Of a stretch of DNA of 64,000 nucleotides, positions 26,656-35,101 are shown in pieces. The position numbers and the translations under genes are program-made. Within the stretch, counting starts at the first letter, position 1, and the number at the start of each line of letters is the position of its first letter. This DNA is from Streptosporangium carneum (GTDB lineage: Bacteria; Actinomycetota; Actinomycetes; Streptosporangiales; Streptosporangiaceae). The notes below the pieces were generated by a model. It did not search any database. It was not told where the DNA came from and was given only the letters and a program-made list of their open reading frames with translations. The stretch is from the NCBI RefSeq assembly GCF_027922005.1, contig NZ_BSEV01000022.1, positions 86,741 to 150,740 of the forward strand, read 5' to 3'.

Positions 26656-28509
26656 GTGACTGACGGAGAACCGGTCCCGCGGCGTATCGAGACGTTGTCT
26701 CCTGGCGACCCTGTGGAGATCGGGCCCTATCGCATCGTCGGGCGGCTGGGTTCGGGCGGCATGGGGGTCGTCTACGCGGGGGTCGACGGGGCGGGGCAGC
26801 GTGCGGCGGTCAAGCTCGTGCACGCCGCCTACGCGGGTGACATGGAGTTCCGCAGGCGCTTCGCCCGGGAGATCACGGCTCTGAGCCGCGTGCGCGGAGT
26901 CTGCACGGCCAGGGTGCTGGCGGCCGACGCGACCGCGGCCCTTCCCTGGATGGCCACGGAGCACGTGCCCGGCCCGACGCTGGAGGAGCGTGTCCGCGCG
27001 CACGGCCCGATGACCGGGGACGAGCTGTACGGCCTCGCCGCAGGTCTGGCCGAGGCGGTGGTCGCCATCCACGCGGCCGGTGTCGTCCACCGCGACCTCA
27101 AGCCCACCAATGTGCTGCTCTCCCCGCGCGGCCCCCGCGTCGTGGACTTCGGCATCGCCCACACGCTGAACGCCACGACGATCACCCGATCTGGTGTGGT
27201 GGTCGGCTCTCCCGGATGGATCAGCCCGGAGGAGTACCACGACGAGGTCATCGGGCCGGGCGTCGACGTCTACGGGTGGGGACTTCTGATCGTCTACGCG
27301 GCCTCAGGCAGGCCGCCCTTCGGAACCGGCCGCTCCCAGGTTCTGGCCCTGCGCACGCTCAACGAGCCCGTCGACGTCTCGGACGTCCCGCCTCCGCTCC
27401 GTGACCTCGTGGAACGTGCCACGGCGAAGGATCCCGCCGACAGGCCGGGGGCCGGAACGGTGCTGAGCGGCGTGCTCGAAAGCTGGGAAGGGCTGCGCGA
27501 GACCGTCGTGTCCCCTCGTGACGACGCGACCGTCGTGATCACTCGGCTGCTGGAGCAGACCTGGACGGGACCGCCGGTCTCCGCGGTCGAATGGCCGTCT
27601 CCGCCCAGGCCGCCGTCGAAAGGGCCGTCGATGGCGTGGTCCTGGGTCGTCGGCGCGGTCGCGGGCACGGTCGTCGCTCTCCTGGGCTTCGCCGGAGTCG
27701 TGATGTGGACCGGCGCCGGCGTCCCCTTCTTGGAGGCGGGCGCGCCGGAGTCTCCGATCCCGGTCTCCTCGGCGCTCACGGCCGTTTCGACGACGGCGTC
27801 GCCTTCCGGGCCGCCTCAGGAGACGGTCACCCCGACGCCGCCCGCCACCCCCTCGGAGGAGCCGTCCCCCAGCCCCGACGTCGAGGACACCGCCCTCGAC
27901 GAGGAGACGCCCACCCCCGAGGCGTCCGCGACCCCGTCTCCGACCGCGCCCGCGCGCCGGCGGGTCGAGTTCCGGGGGGTCGGTCTGACGCTTCCCCGAG
28001 GATGGGAGCTGACCGGGGACGACGACTTCTACTGCGTCACGGCTCCCTTCCTGGTCGGCGACCATGACACTCCCAACTGCCGCCTGGGAACGCTGGTCGT
28101 GACCTTGGGCGGGGATATGCACGCGGGGCCGGGGAACGGCACGCCGTACGACTCGGTCGACGACTGGGGATTCGGCCGATACACGCAGGACAACGACTGC
28201 CTGGCGCACGAGGGGGAGTTCGCCTCTCCGCAGGACGCCTGGAAGTACGACCGCATCCAGCGTCCGGCTCCCAAACTGCTGCTCCACGACACGGTCCGGA
28301 TCGGCGGCTTCCGGGCCGATCACGCCAGGTGGAAGATCTCCTGCAAGTACAAGTCTCTCGTCTCCGAGGTCTGGTACGTCCCCGACGCCAAGATCACTTT
28401 CTATGTGTCCGGCATGACGGCCGGACATCGGCCGGAATACGAGAAGATCATCAGATCCGCGGACTTCACCGAGCATCTACGCGACCCCGAGCTCGAAGAC
28501 GTCGGGTAA
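26656..28509 (+). CDS. Membrane-anchored serine/threonine protein kinase (PknB-like)
   Basis: 617 codons from GTG 26656, with GAGGGA nine bases upstream. The kinase domain spans about 20-280: glycine loop GRLGSGGMGVVYAG, AAVKLV lysine, VVHRDLKPTNVLL (catalytic D147), VVDFGIAHT, and GSPGWISPEEY. A linker is followed by one membrane span (about 326-350). Then comes a long Thr/Pro/Glu-rich stalk and an extracellular domain of about 180 residues with several cysteines (FYCVTAP, NDCLAHEGEF, KISCKYKS). The sensor domain is not PASTA and I do not recognise it; it may sense a ligand outside the cell. Confidence 0.9.
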   Translation: MTDGEPVPRRIETLSPGDPVEIGPYRIVGRLGSGGMGVVYAGVDGAGQRAAVKLVHAAYAGDMEFRRRFAREITALSRVRGVCTARVLAADATAALPWMATEHVPGPTLEERVRAHGPMTGDELYGLAAGLAEAVVAIHAAGVVHRDLKPTNVLLSPRGPRVVDFGIAHTLNATTITRSGVVVGSPGWISPEEYHDEVIGPGVDVYGWGLLIVYAASGRPPFGTGRSQVLALRTLNEPVDVSDVPPPLRDLVERATAKDPADRPGAGTVLSGVLESWEGLRETVVSPRDDATVVITRLLEQTWTGPPVSAVEWPSPPRPPSKGPSMAWSWVVGAVAGTVVALLGFAGVVMWTGAGVPFLEAGAPESPIPVSSALTAVSTTASPSGPPQETVTPTPPATPSEEPSPSPDVEDTALDEETPTPEASATPSPTAPARRRVEFRGVGLTLPRGWELTGDDDFYCVTAPFLVGDHDTPNCRLGTLVVTLGGDMHAGPGNGTPYDSVDDWGFGRYTQDNDCLAHEGEFASPQDAWKYDRIQRPAPKLLLHDTVRIGGFRADHARWKISCKYKSLVSEVWYVPDAKITFYVSGMTAGHRPEYEKIIRSADFTEHLRDPELEDVG

Positions 28510-28581
28510 CGAGGGCCCTTTCCGGTCTGCGGTACGCGACGACGGTCTCCGCGGGCCGAGACCGGATCGCGCGCCGTTGTG

Positions 28582-28923
28582 TCAGACGGCGTAGCGGCAG
28601 ATCAGGGCCTCGGTGGGGTGGCGGAAGGCGCCGACGACCACGCGGGTCGGCTCGTGATAGGCGCACGCGGAGAGCGGGTTCGCCGGTATGGCCGTTCCGT
28701 TGGTCAGCAGGCAGACGTATCCCGTGGTCCGGTACGGAGAGACGACGGAACGCGAGTCGACGCGGTTGATGCAGTATCCGGCTCCGGAGACCGGGCCGTA
28801 GACGACGTCGACCGTGCCGCCCAGCGCGGCGGCGCCGGTCGCGGCGGTGGCCTGTGCCGGGGCCGCGGCGAGCGCGCAGGCCAGCAGTGTGCCCGCTGCC
28901 AGGGTGAGAACGCGACGGAGCAT
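28582..28923 (-). CDS. Small secreted protein of unknown function
   Basis: 113 codons from ATG 28923, with GAGGAGGACC upstream. A clear Sec signal peptide (MLRRVLTLAAGTLLACALAA, cleaved after AQA) precedes about 85 mature residues with four cysteines (GYCINR, YVCLLT, SACAYH, LICRYAV), probably two disulfides. No family is recognised. It has its own promoter region with a striking dyad and ends convergently with the kinase gene. Confidence 0.75.
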   Translation of the reverse strand: MLRRVLTLAAGTLLACALAAAPAQATAATGAAALGGTVDVVYGPVSGAGYCINRVDSRSVVSPYRTTGYVCLLTNGTAIPANPLSACAYHEPTRVVVGAFRHPTEALICRYAV

Positions 28924-29265
28924 GGGGTCCTCCTCGTGATGGGGGGTGACGGCCTGTTCGGTGGGCGCGGTTCTCAGGGCGGCGTGAACCGCCGCCTTGG
29001 AAGGAAGAGGGTGACTCTGGCAGGTGCCTGCCACACCGAATTGGCCGTGAAGAAAGGGGGTTTGTGCTGCTCCTCGAAGTATTGGATAGGAAACTTTCCT
29101 GTGCAATACGCGTTTTCCACACCTTCGGACCGCCACGTTCGCCTTACCCGTCTCCTGTCGTTCGGAGCCGGAGCGTCTCCTGGGGCGTCGTTCGGGCGGA
29201 ACGGGAGACCGCGGGGCGGCGTCCGGTCGGCCGGTGAAGCGACCGGGCGCCGCCCCGCGGTCCGC
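28924..29265. promoter_or_regulatory. Upstream region of the secreted-protein gene
   Basis: There is no gene in these 342 bases. The part next to the secreted-protein start carries a long 5' leader, then the promoter and dyad described separately. The far part (29110-29265) has no feature I can name. Confidence 0.45.
29078..29108 (-). promoter_or_regulatory. Promoter with a symmetric operator in its spacer
   Basis: On the minus strand TTGCAC (29101-29106) and AATACT (29078-29083) are separated by 17 bases, a good -35/-10 pair. The spacer holds the perfect palindrome AGGAAAGTTTCCT (29088-29100). Outer arms tattg (29080-29084) and caata (29104-29108) are symmetric about the same centre (29094). 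A repressor bound here would block the promoter of the secreted protein. Confidence 0.6.
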
Positions 29266-30036
29266 TCAGGAGGCGGCGGCGCTGGTGATGACGGCGAAGC
29301 GCGCGCCGTTCGGGTCGGAGATCACGGCGAAACGGCCGACGTCGGCGACGTCGACGGCGGGCACGAGGACGGTGCCGCCGAGCGTTCCGGCCAGGGCGAC
29401 GGTCGTGTCACAGTCGGGAACCTCGAAGTAGGGCAGCCAGTGCGGCCTGTCGCCCTCCTGGAGCGGCATGAGGCCGCCTTGGTCGGCGCTCTCCCCTTCG
29501 GCGGCCGACACCACGATGTAGGTGATGCCGTCGAACGGCAGCTCCTGGACCCTCCAGTCGAAGACCGACTGGTAGAAGGGGCGGACGGCGTCGGGGTCCG
29601 GGACGTAGAGCTCGGTCCAGGCCAGGGAGCCGGGGACGGTGACGAGGTCGAGGCCCTTGGTCTCACCGGGCTGCCAGACGGCGAACTCGGCGCCGCCGGG
29701 GTCGGTGAACCCGGCCATCCGGCCGGCGGTGAAGACGTCGTCCGGCGCGAAGCGCACCGTGCCGCCCGCCTGCTCGACCGCCTTCGTCGTGGCGTCGGCG
29801 TCGGCGGTGTGGAAGTAGACCGTCCAGGCCGGGATCGCGCCCTCGGCGACGAGCGGCCCGGCGGCGGCGACCGTCCTGCCGTCGAGCTGGAAGAAGCCGT
29901 ACCCCCCGGCCTCGGGTCCGGCCGACTGGAAGCTCCAGCCGAACAGGGAGCCGTAGAAGGCGGCGGACGCCTCGACGTCGGGGCTGCCCAGGTCGATCCA
30001 GTTGGGAGCGCCGGGGACGTAGTCGGTGGTGAGCAT
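29266..30036 (-). CDS. VOC (glyoxalase/dioxygenase) family protein with two domains
   Basis: 256 codons from ATG 30036. Two tandem VOC halves are present: WIDLGSPDVEASAAFYGSLF (about 13-32), then WTELYVPDPDAVRPFYQSVF (about 140-160). The ends AGFTDPGGAEFAVWQ and AVISDPNGARFAVIT are typical strand-turn-strand units. Such proteins bind metals and act in detoxification or antibiotic resistance. No specific substrate can be named. Confidence 0.85.
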   Translation of the reverse strand: MLTTDYVPGAPNWIDLGSPDVEASAAFYGSLFGWSFQSAGPEAGGYGFFQLDGRTVAAAGPLVAEGAIPAWTVYFHTADADATTKAVEQAGGTVRFAPDDVFTAGRMAGFTDPGGAEFAVWQPGETKGLDLVTVPGSLAWTELYVPDPDAVRPFYQSVFDWRVQELPFDGITYIVVSAAEGESADQGGLMPLQEGDRPHWLPYFEVPDCDTTVALAGTLGGTVLVPAVDVADVGRFAVISDPNGARFAVITSAAAS

Positions 30037-30158
30037 GATGTGTTCCCTGCGGGTGATCGTGCGGTCGGTGGACAGCCCGTTCGGGCTCGCGTGTCCGGAG
30101 ACGACGCCCCTCGTCGGGCTGCCCGCACAGCCTGGCAGGCCCCACCGACAGTTTTCGG

Positions 30159-30503
30159 TCACTCGGATCCGGAGGCGGCGGCCAAGGGGCGGATCATGGA
30201 AGCGCCCGTGTTCCGGAAGGCCTCGGCGCTGCCGACGACGAACAGCGTCCTGGCGGCGAGGTCGAAGCGGAGACGGTCGCGGTACTTCCGTGTGCCGGCC
30301 CTCTCGTGGTCGATTTCCTCCCTGCCGGGGAAGACGTCCTCGGGGAGCGTCGCGGTGTGGAGGCGGCCGAGGCCCAGCCTGGTTCGTACGGCGGGCCACC
30401 GGGAGGTGGGGAACTGCAGAGAGTGCCGCACCAGAACCAGGTCCAGGGGCTCGACCGGAGCGTCCGGACGCACCATGCCGGTGGGAGGCGTGTTGGCCCG
30501 CAT
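30159..30503 (-). CDS. Hypothetical protein
   Basis: 114 codons with strong G/C preference at third positions, which argues for real coding. The ATG at 30503 has no evident ribosome site, and the frame stays open further upstream, so the true start is uncertain. The residues LDLVLVRHSLQFPTSRWPAV and DLAARTLFVVGSAEAFRN are not assignable to a family by eye. It could be the 3' part of a decayed larger gene. Confidence 0.4.
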   Translation of the reverse strand: MRANTPPTGMVRPDAPVEPLDLVLVRHSLQFPTSRWPAVRTRLGLGRLHTATLPEDVFPGREEIDHERAGTRKYRDRLRFDLAARTLFVVGSAEAFRNTGASMIRPLAAASGSE

Positions 30504-30667
30504 GGGCAGATAGATCAGCGAGCGGCGGGAGCGGGCGGCCGGCCCCCAGGCCGTCGGCGGTGAGTCTCGGCCTTTCCACGGCGCTGTTCCTCTGTCGACT
30601 TGGTCGAATCCGTCGAGGTGTCCGTCGGCTTCTGGTCCTGGCGGCGGCCGCGTGACGGGATGGCCCG

Positions 30668-31504
30668 ATGGGCGGAGGGTGGCGGCGGTTCGTTCGGCAT
30701 GTTCGGCAGCGGCGTTACCTGGAGGCGTACGCCGCGATCTCGATCATCTTCGTGGTCAGCGTGCTGGGCCTGTTCGGTATCGGGGAGACGGACAAGCTCG
30801 CCGCCGCCGCCCTGCTGGCGGTGGTGCCGATCACCATGCTGATCCTGGAGATCCTGGACAAGCTCGAGAGCCAGGGGGACCGGAGCGGCACCTGGCTGCG
30901 CACCTCGTGGCCGCCGGAGCTGGAGCGGCGCATGACGGCCGCGACGGACGACGTCGTGATGGTGGGGGTCGCGCTGCCGCGCATGTTGACCAACTACGTC
31001 TCCCACCTCGAACGCAGGCTCAGGGCGGGCAGGTCGGTGGGGATCGTCCTGGTGGATCCCGAGGGCGAATACGGGCCGAACCTCACCACGCAACGCGAGC
31101 ACGGCAGGCCGAACGCGGAGCGGAACCGGCAGGTCATCAGGACCAGCATCATGACGATCGACGACGAGCTGCGTTCCGATCCCGGACTGGCCGAACGGGT
31201 GCGCCTGGTGCTGGTCGACTTCCCCATCGGGACCGGGGGCGTCCTGTTCGACGCCCGGATGGTCCCGGACGCCGAGGGCAGGGTCGAACTGGTGCTCGGC
31301 CGTAACCCGGAGATGTATCTCGAGCGCTACCCCTTCGGGGTCGGCGGCTACGAACACGAGCACCTGGTGGTGACCCGTCAGCATCCCCACTGGCTGGACC
31401 ATTTCCGCAGGGAGTTCGAGAACACCGCCAACTTCGGCCGGGTCCCGGCCACTCCCGGGTCAGGCCTGGGTCAGGCCGCCGGACGGTCCGGCACGGCTTC
31501 CTGA
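30668..31504 (+). CDS. Membrane protein with a phospholipase D-like (DUF5919-like) cytoplasmic domain
   Basis: 278 codons. Two membrane spans near the N-terminus (AAISIIFVVSVLGLFGI, LAAAALLAVVPITMLILEI) are followed by a soluble domain. There, DDVVMVGVALPRMLTNYVSH and RRLRAGRSVGIVLVDPEGE resemble the core of DUF5919/PLD-superfamily proteins, with EHEHLVVTRQHPHWLDHF near the end. The paired HKD catalytic motifs of active PLDs are not evident, so it may bind rather than cut. A hairpin follows the stop. Confidence 0.6.
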   Translation: MGGGWRRFVRHVRQRRYLEAYAAISIIFVVSVLGLFGIGETDKLAAAALLAVVPITMLILEILDKLESQGDRSGTWLRTSWPPELERRMTAATDDVVMVGVALPRMLTNYVSHLERRLRAGRSVGIVLVDPEGEYGPNLTTQREHGRPNAERNRQVIRTSIMTIDDELRSDPGLAERVRLVLVDFPIGTGGVLFDARMVPDAEGRVELVLGRNPEMYLERYPFGVGGYEHEHLVVTRQHPHWLDHFRREFENTANFGRVPATPGSGLGQAAGRSGTAS

Positions 31505-31530
31505 CGGCCCGGCTCACCGCGGGCCGTCAG
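31501..31530 (+). terminator. Hairpin terminator after the PLD-like gene
   Basis: ctgacggcccg (31501-31511) and cgggccgtcag (31520-31530) form a perfect 11-base stem with an 8-base loop and overlap the stop codon. There is no T-run. Confidence 0.65.
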
Positions 31531-31584
31531 GGCGCTTTCCGGTAGCTCGTGGAACGCCGGGGAGGGCGCATCCTGGGAACACGG

Positions 31585-32127
31585 TCATCCGGGAAAGCGG
31601 AGGAACGACGGCGGGACATGGTCGGCCAGCCAGACGCCGTTGGCGCTGAGACGGAACTCGTGACCGGCGGCGCGCATCGCGGCGGCGTCGACGACGAGGA
31701 CGACGGGGACGCCCCTGCGGGCCCCGACGCGGGTGGCCGTCTCCCGGTCGGGGGACAGGTGGACGTGGTGGCGGTTCATCGGCTGCAACCCCTCGGCGCG
31801 GATCGCGGTCATGTTCCGCGCCACGGTGCCGTGGTAGAGGAACGCGGGCGGCTCGGCTGCCGGGAGGTCGAGGTCGACGGCGACCGAATGTCCCTGGCTG
31901 GCCCGGATGCGATCTCCGTCGATCACGTATCTCCGCTTGTCGTTGTCCGCGACGACTCGTTCAAGCTCGGCCCGGGAGACGGGGAAGCCGTGCGCTGCGG
32001 CGGCCGTGAGAAGGGTGTCCACCTCGACCCAGCCGTTGGCGTCCAGCGTGATCCCGATCCGCTCGGGCTGGTGCCGAAGATGCTTGGCGAGGTACTTGGA
32101 GATCCGTACCATCCGCCGCTCGTCCAT
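31585..32127 (-). CDS. kptA: RNA 2'-phosphotransferase, Tpt1/KptA family
   Basis: 180 codons from ATG 32127, with GGGGAGGACC upstream. RISKYLAKHLRHQPERIGI, then DANGWVEVDTLL, make up the N-terminal winged-helix part. IRASQGHSVAVDLDL, FLYHGTV and HHVHLSPDRETATRVGARRG carry the NAD-binding His/Arg residues of KptA. The family removes a splice-junction 2'-phosphate using NAD+, releasing ADP-ribose cyclic phosphate. The bacterial role is unclear. It lies next to a tRNA cluster but with a terminator between. Confidence 0.9.
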   Translation of the reverse strand: MDERRMVRISKYLAKHLRHQPERIGITLDANGWVEVDTLLTAAAAHGFPVSRAELERVVADNDKRRYVIDGDRIRASQGHSVAVDLDLPAAEPPAFLYHGTVARNMTAIRAEGLQPMNRHHVHLSPDRETATRVGARRGVPVVLVVDAAAMRAAGHEFRLSANGVWLADHVPPSFLRFPG

Positions 32128-32480
32128 CGGGTCCTCCCCGCCGCGACTGGGCGGCTTCGGTATTCGGGTCACGGTGTCCGGTTCCCGGAACTGCGCGAAT
32201 TGTCGCGCGTCCGCGCGATGGAGGCCAACGTGTTTTCGCGCCTGTATGCGGACCACAGGCCGGGCACGGAGTGATCACCGCGCGGTTCCGCGCCGAATCC
32301 GGTCGGCTCGCCAAGCCGAATCCAGTCGGTTCGCTCAACGGAGTGCCCGCCGTGCGCGAGGCGATCAGCGACTGCTTCCATCTCCCGGGCACGTGCCGCA
32401 CGGGTGTCGTCGACGACGCCGTCATCGACCCGCTGAGGAACCGTCTCCGTCGCGCCGAACCGCTCCATCAGCGACCCGCA
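32128..32480. repeat. Gene-free spacer with an imperfect 19-base direct repeat
   Basis: gccgaatccggtcggctcg (32292-32310) recurs as gccgaatccagtcggttcg (32315-32333), with two mismatches and a 23-base period. The kptA promoter must be at the 32128-32280 end. No gene is supported in the rest. Confidence 0.4.
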
Positions 32481-32527
32481 CAGATCGAAAAGGGCCTCAG
32501 AGAAACTCTGAGGCCCTTTTCGATCTG
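32481..32527 (-). terminator. Terminator of the first tRNA cluster
   Basis: A perfect 22-base inverted repeat (32481-32502, 32506-32527) with a 3-base loop lies 10 bases beyond the 3' end of tRNA-Val. The arms contain aaaagggcctcagag and its complement. Confidence 0.85.
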
Positions 32528-32537
32528 TTGAAACGAG

Positions 32538-32609
32538 TGGACGATACAGGGATTGAACCTGTGACCTCTTCCGTGTCAGGGAAGCGCTCTCCCGCTGAGC
32601 TAATCGTCC
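32538..32609 (-). tRNA. tRNA-Val (anticodon GAC)
   Basis: The minus strand gives GGACGAT at the 5' end pairing with ATCGTCC at the 3' end. The anticodon stem CTTCC/GGAAG encloses CTGACAC (anticodon GAC), and the T-arm is ACAGGTTCAATCCCTGT. It is 72 bases; CCA is not encoded. Confidence 0.95.
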
Positions 32610-32623
32610 TCATGAAACACGAG

Positions 32624-32694
32624 AGGTGGAGACGGGATTTGAACCCGTGTACACGGCTTTGCAGGCCGTTGCCTCGCCTCTCGGCCACTCCACC
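32624..32694 (-). tRNA. tRNA-Cys (anticodon GCA)
   Basis: The acceptor GGTGGAG pairs with CTCCACC. The anticodon loop is CTGCAAA (GCA) within ACGGC/GCCGT, and the T-arm is ACGGGTTCAAATCCCGT. It is 71 bases; no encoded CCA. Confidence 0.95.
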
Positions 32695-32719
32695 GGAGTG
32701 AGAGCCCGAAGACCCTTCG

Positions 32720-32791
32720 AGCGGAAGACGGGATTCGAACCCGCGACCCTCACCTTGGCAAGGTGATGCTCTACCACTGAGCCACTTCCGC
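32720..32791 (-). tRNA. tRNA-Gly (anticodon GCC)
   Basis: The acceptor GCGGAAG pairs with CTTCCGC. The anticodon loop is TTGCCAA (GCC), and the T-arm is GCGGGTTCGAATCCCGT. It is the first gene of the Gly-Cys-Val cluster. 72 bases, no encoded CCA. Confidence 0.95.
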
Positions 32792-32829
32792 GTGTTTTCG
32801 CCGGGTGTTTCCCCTGCGGCAACGAGAGA

Positions 32830-32860
32830 ACTCTAGCGGGTTTTCCGGGTGCTTGCGTAA
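32830..32860 (-). promoter_or_regulatory. Candidate promoter of the first tRNA cluster
   Basis: The minus strand reads CGCTAGAGTTCT, with TAGAGT (32830-32835) as a likely -10 about 40 bases before tRNA-Gly. The identical CGCTAGAGTTCT stands at the same place before the second cluster (59611-59616). The -35 is weak (TTACGC, spacing 19). Confidence 0.5.
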
Positions 32861-32890
32861 CCGTGGTCGCCGGTGCGCGCGTGAGCGCGG

Positions 32891-33541
32891 TCAGTCGGGC
32901 CTGCGCAGCCTGCGGACGACGCCGCGTTCCACGGCGGGCAGAGTGAGGAAGATCTCCAGGATCCGGGTGAGGCGGTGCACCTCGATGCGGTGGAAGGCGG
33001 GGCCGTCCGCGCGGGCCAGCAACAGGGTCAGAGCCAGCGGCGGCAGGGGCGCGGCGACCACGTGGAGGCCGGAGTCGAAGGTGGCGGCCGTCGGGCGGGC
33101 TGGGGTCTCCTGGGGGAAGGGGATCTCAGAGGGGGCGCGCCAGCTGGAGTGGACGACCACGCGCGGGTCCTCCTCGGTGCCCGCCGCCGCCCAGTCGGCG
33201 CTGAACAGCACCGGCATGGAGTCGATCAGCGTGGCCAGCGCGCGGTCTCCCGCCGTGGTGATGTATTTGAGGATCTCCAGCTCCGGGTAGGTGCCGGGCG
33301 CCTCGCGCGTGCCCCACACGCCCTCGACGGACACCCCCGGCACACTCTCCAGGCTCTCGACCAGGGGCTCCCTGGGGGAGGAGTCGGGCCAGAAAACGGT
33401 GACGTCGTCGACCGCCCGCCCTCCGCCGCGCTCGAGCACGACGATCTGGGTGATGTCGGCCCCGGCGGCGCCGAGGGCGCGGGTGACGTTTCCCAGCGAC
33501 CCGGGCTGGTCGGGCAGTGCGATCCGCAGTCGCAGGAGCAT
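32891..33541 (-). CDS. ACT-domain protein
   Basis: 216 codons from ATG 33541, with GCGGAGG upstream. The first 75 residues form an ACT domain: MLLRLRIALPDQPGSLGNVT, ALGAAGADITQIVVLERG. ACT domains bind amino acids and control enzymes. The remaining 140 residues are of unknown function and include DSMPVLFSADWAAAG. No catalytic domain is attached, so it is probably a stand-alone sensor. Confidence 0.8.
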   Translation of the reverse strand: MLLRLRIALPDQPGSLGNVTRALGAAGADITQIVVLERGGGRAVDDVTVFWPDSSPREPLVESLESVPGVSVEGVWGTREAPGTYPELEILKYITTAGDRALATLIDSMPVLFSADWAAAGTEEDPRVVVHSSWRAPSEIPFPQETPARPTAATFDSGLHVVAAPLPPLALTLLLARADGPAFHRIEVHRLTRILEIFLTLPAVERGVVRRLRRPD

Positions 33542-33633
33542 CCACGGCCTCCGCTGTCACGTGTGACGTACGCCAGGGCCACCCTATCCAGGGGTGATTC
33601 GTCCCACCGAGCCCGGTGCGGTAAAAACACCAG

Positions 33634-34794
33634 GTGGAGTCGTTGAAACTGGGATCGCTCGAGGTCTGGCCGCCGGTGGTTCTCGCACCCATGGCCGGGA
33701 TCACCAACGCGCCCTTCCGGACCCTCTGCCGCGAGCAGGGGGGAGGGCTGTTCGTCTGCGAGATGATCACGACGCGGGCGCTGGTCGAGCGCAACGCCAA
33801 GACGCTCAAGATGATCCGGTTCGATCCGAGCGAGAAGCCCCGCAGCATCCAGCTCTACGGCGTCGACCCGGTGACCGTCGGCAGGGCCGTCCGCATGATC
33901 GCCGAGGAGGACCTGGCCGACCACGTCGACCTCAACTTCGGCTGCCCGGTGCCCAAGGTGACCCGGCGGGGCGGCGGCTCCGCCCTGCCGTACAAGCGGA
34001 ACCTGCTGCGGGCCATCCTGCGGGAGGCCGTGCGCAACGCGGGGACGCTCCCGGTGACGATGAAGATGCGCAAGGGCATCGACGACGACCACCTCACCTA
34101 TCTGGACGCGGGGCGGATCGCCGTGGAGGAGGGCGTCTCGGCGATCGCCCTGCACGGCCGTACGGCGGTGCAGCACTACGGCGGGACCGCCGACTGGCAG
34201 TCCATCGCGCGGCTCAAGGAGGCGGTGAGCGAGATCCCCGTGCTCGGCAACGGCGACATCTGGAGCGCCGCCGACGCGATGCGGATGATGGCCGAGACCG
34301 GGTGCGACGGCGTCGTGGTCGGCAGGGGCTGCCTGGGAAGGCCCTGGCTGTTCGCGGACCTGGCGGCGGCCTGCGAGAACCGCCGGGACGGTGCGGGCGG
34401 CACGGATGACAGGGAGAGCGGCGGCGAGCTCGCCCGGCCGACGCTGGGCCAGGTCGCCGCGACGATGGAGCGGCACGCCACGCTGCTGGCCGAGTGCTTC
34501 GGCAACGAGCAGCACGCCGTGGCCGACTTCCGCAAGCACGTCGGCTGGTATCTCAAGGGCTTCACCGTCGGCGCCGACCTCCGCCGCCGCCTGGCCACCT
34601 CGGAGAGCCTCGCAGGCCTGAGGCAGGGGCTGGCCGAGCTGGACCCGGCCCAGCCCTGGCCGGAGGGCGTGGACGCGCCGCGCGGCAAGACCCACCCGCG
34701 CGACCGCGTCCACCTGCCCGCGGGGTGGCTGGACGACCCCTACGAGGTCGTCGTCCCCGGAGCGGACGCCGAACTGGAGACCTCCGGCGGCTGA
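33634..34794 (+). CDS. dusB: tRNA-dihydrouridine synthase DusB
   Basis: 386 codons from GTG 33634; no ribosome site is evident, so translation may be leaderless. VVLAPMAGITNAPFRTLCRE, LNFGCPVPKVTRRGGGSAL (with the catalytic cysteine) and VVGRGCLGRPWLF are the FMN TIM-barrel motifs of the DUS family. The C-terminal helical domain contains FRKHVGWYLKGF. The enzyme reduces uridines in the tRNA D-loop using NADPH. It faces the ACT gene across 92 bases. Confidence 0.93.
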   Translation: MESLKLGSLEVWPPVVLAPMAGITNAPFRTLCREQGGGLFVCEMITTRALVERNAKTLKMIRFDPSEKPRSIQLYGVDPVTVGRAVRMIAEEDLADHVDLNFGCPVPKVTRRGGGSALPYKRNLLRAILREAVRNAGTLPVTMKMRKGIDDDHLTYLDAGRIAVEEGVSAIALHGRTAVQHYGGTADWQSIARLKEAVSEIPVLGNGDIWSAADAMRMMAETGCDGVVVGRGCLGRPWLFADLAAACENRRDGAGGTDDRESGGELARPTLGQVAATMERHATLLAECFGNEQHAVADFRKHVGWYLKGFTVGADLRRRLATSESLAGLRQGLAELDPAQPWPEGVDAPRGKTHPRDRVHLPAGWLDDPYEVVVPGADAELETSGG

Positions 34795-35101
34795 GGGCTG
34801 CCACGGCCTCGGCCTATCAGAGGCCATTGTTCGCCCTTTTCGGGAAAGAAGCGGATCCGGGAAGGAAAGGGCTTCGCCTCTGCCGGTTTTTTCTTGCCGG
34901 GTGTTTCGCGACGGTCATCAGACGTCAATGTCGGAGCGTCGGTGACGCGGGCCGAGACGGCGTGTGTGGATCCTGGATCTCTGCAAGGCCTCGTTCTGCG
35001 GCGAGACCTTTCGGAGGCCGGGATCATCCCGGTTGATGCGGCCGGAAGGGGGATTCCCGGCCGTTCGTCGGAGACGCGTCTCGTAAAGGGGAAAAATCCA
35101 T
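34795..35101. other. Spacer without a supported gene
   Basis: In these 307 bases I see only a small ggcct/aggcc hairpin near 34815 and, close to 35085, the AAAGGGGAA ribosome site of the ChW-repeat gene. The promoter of that gene should lie here, but no clear -10/-35 pair stands out. Confidence 0.4.
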
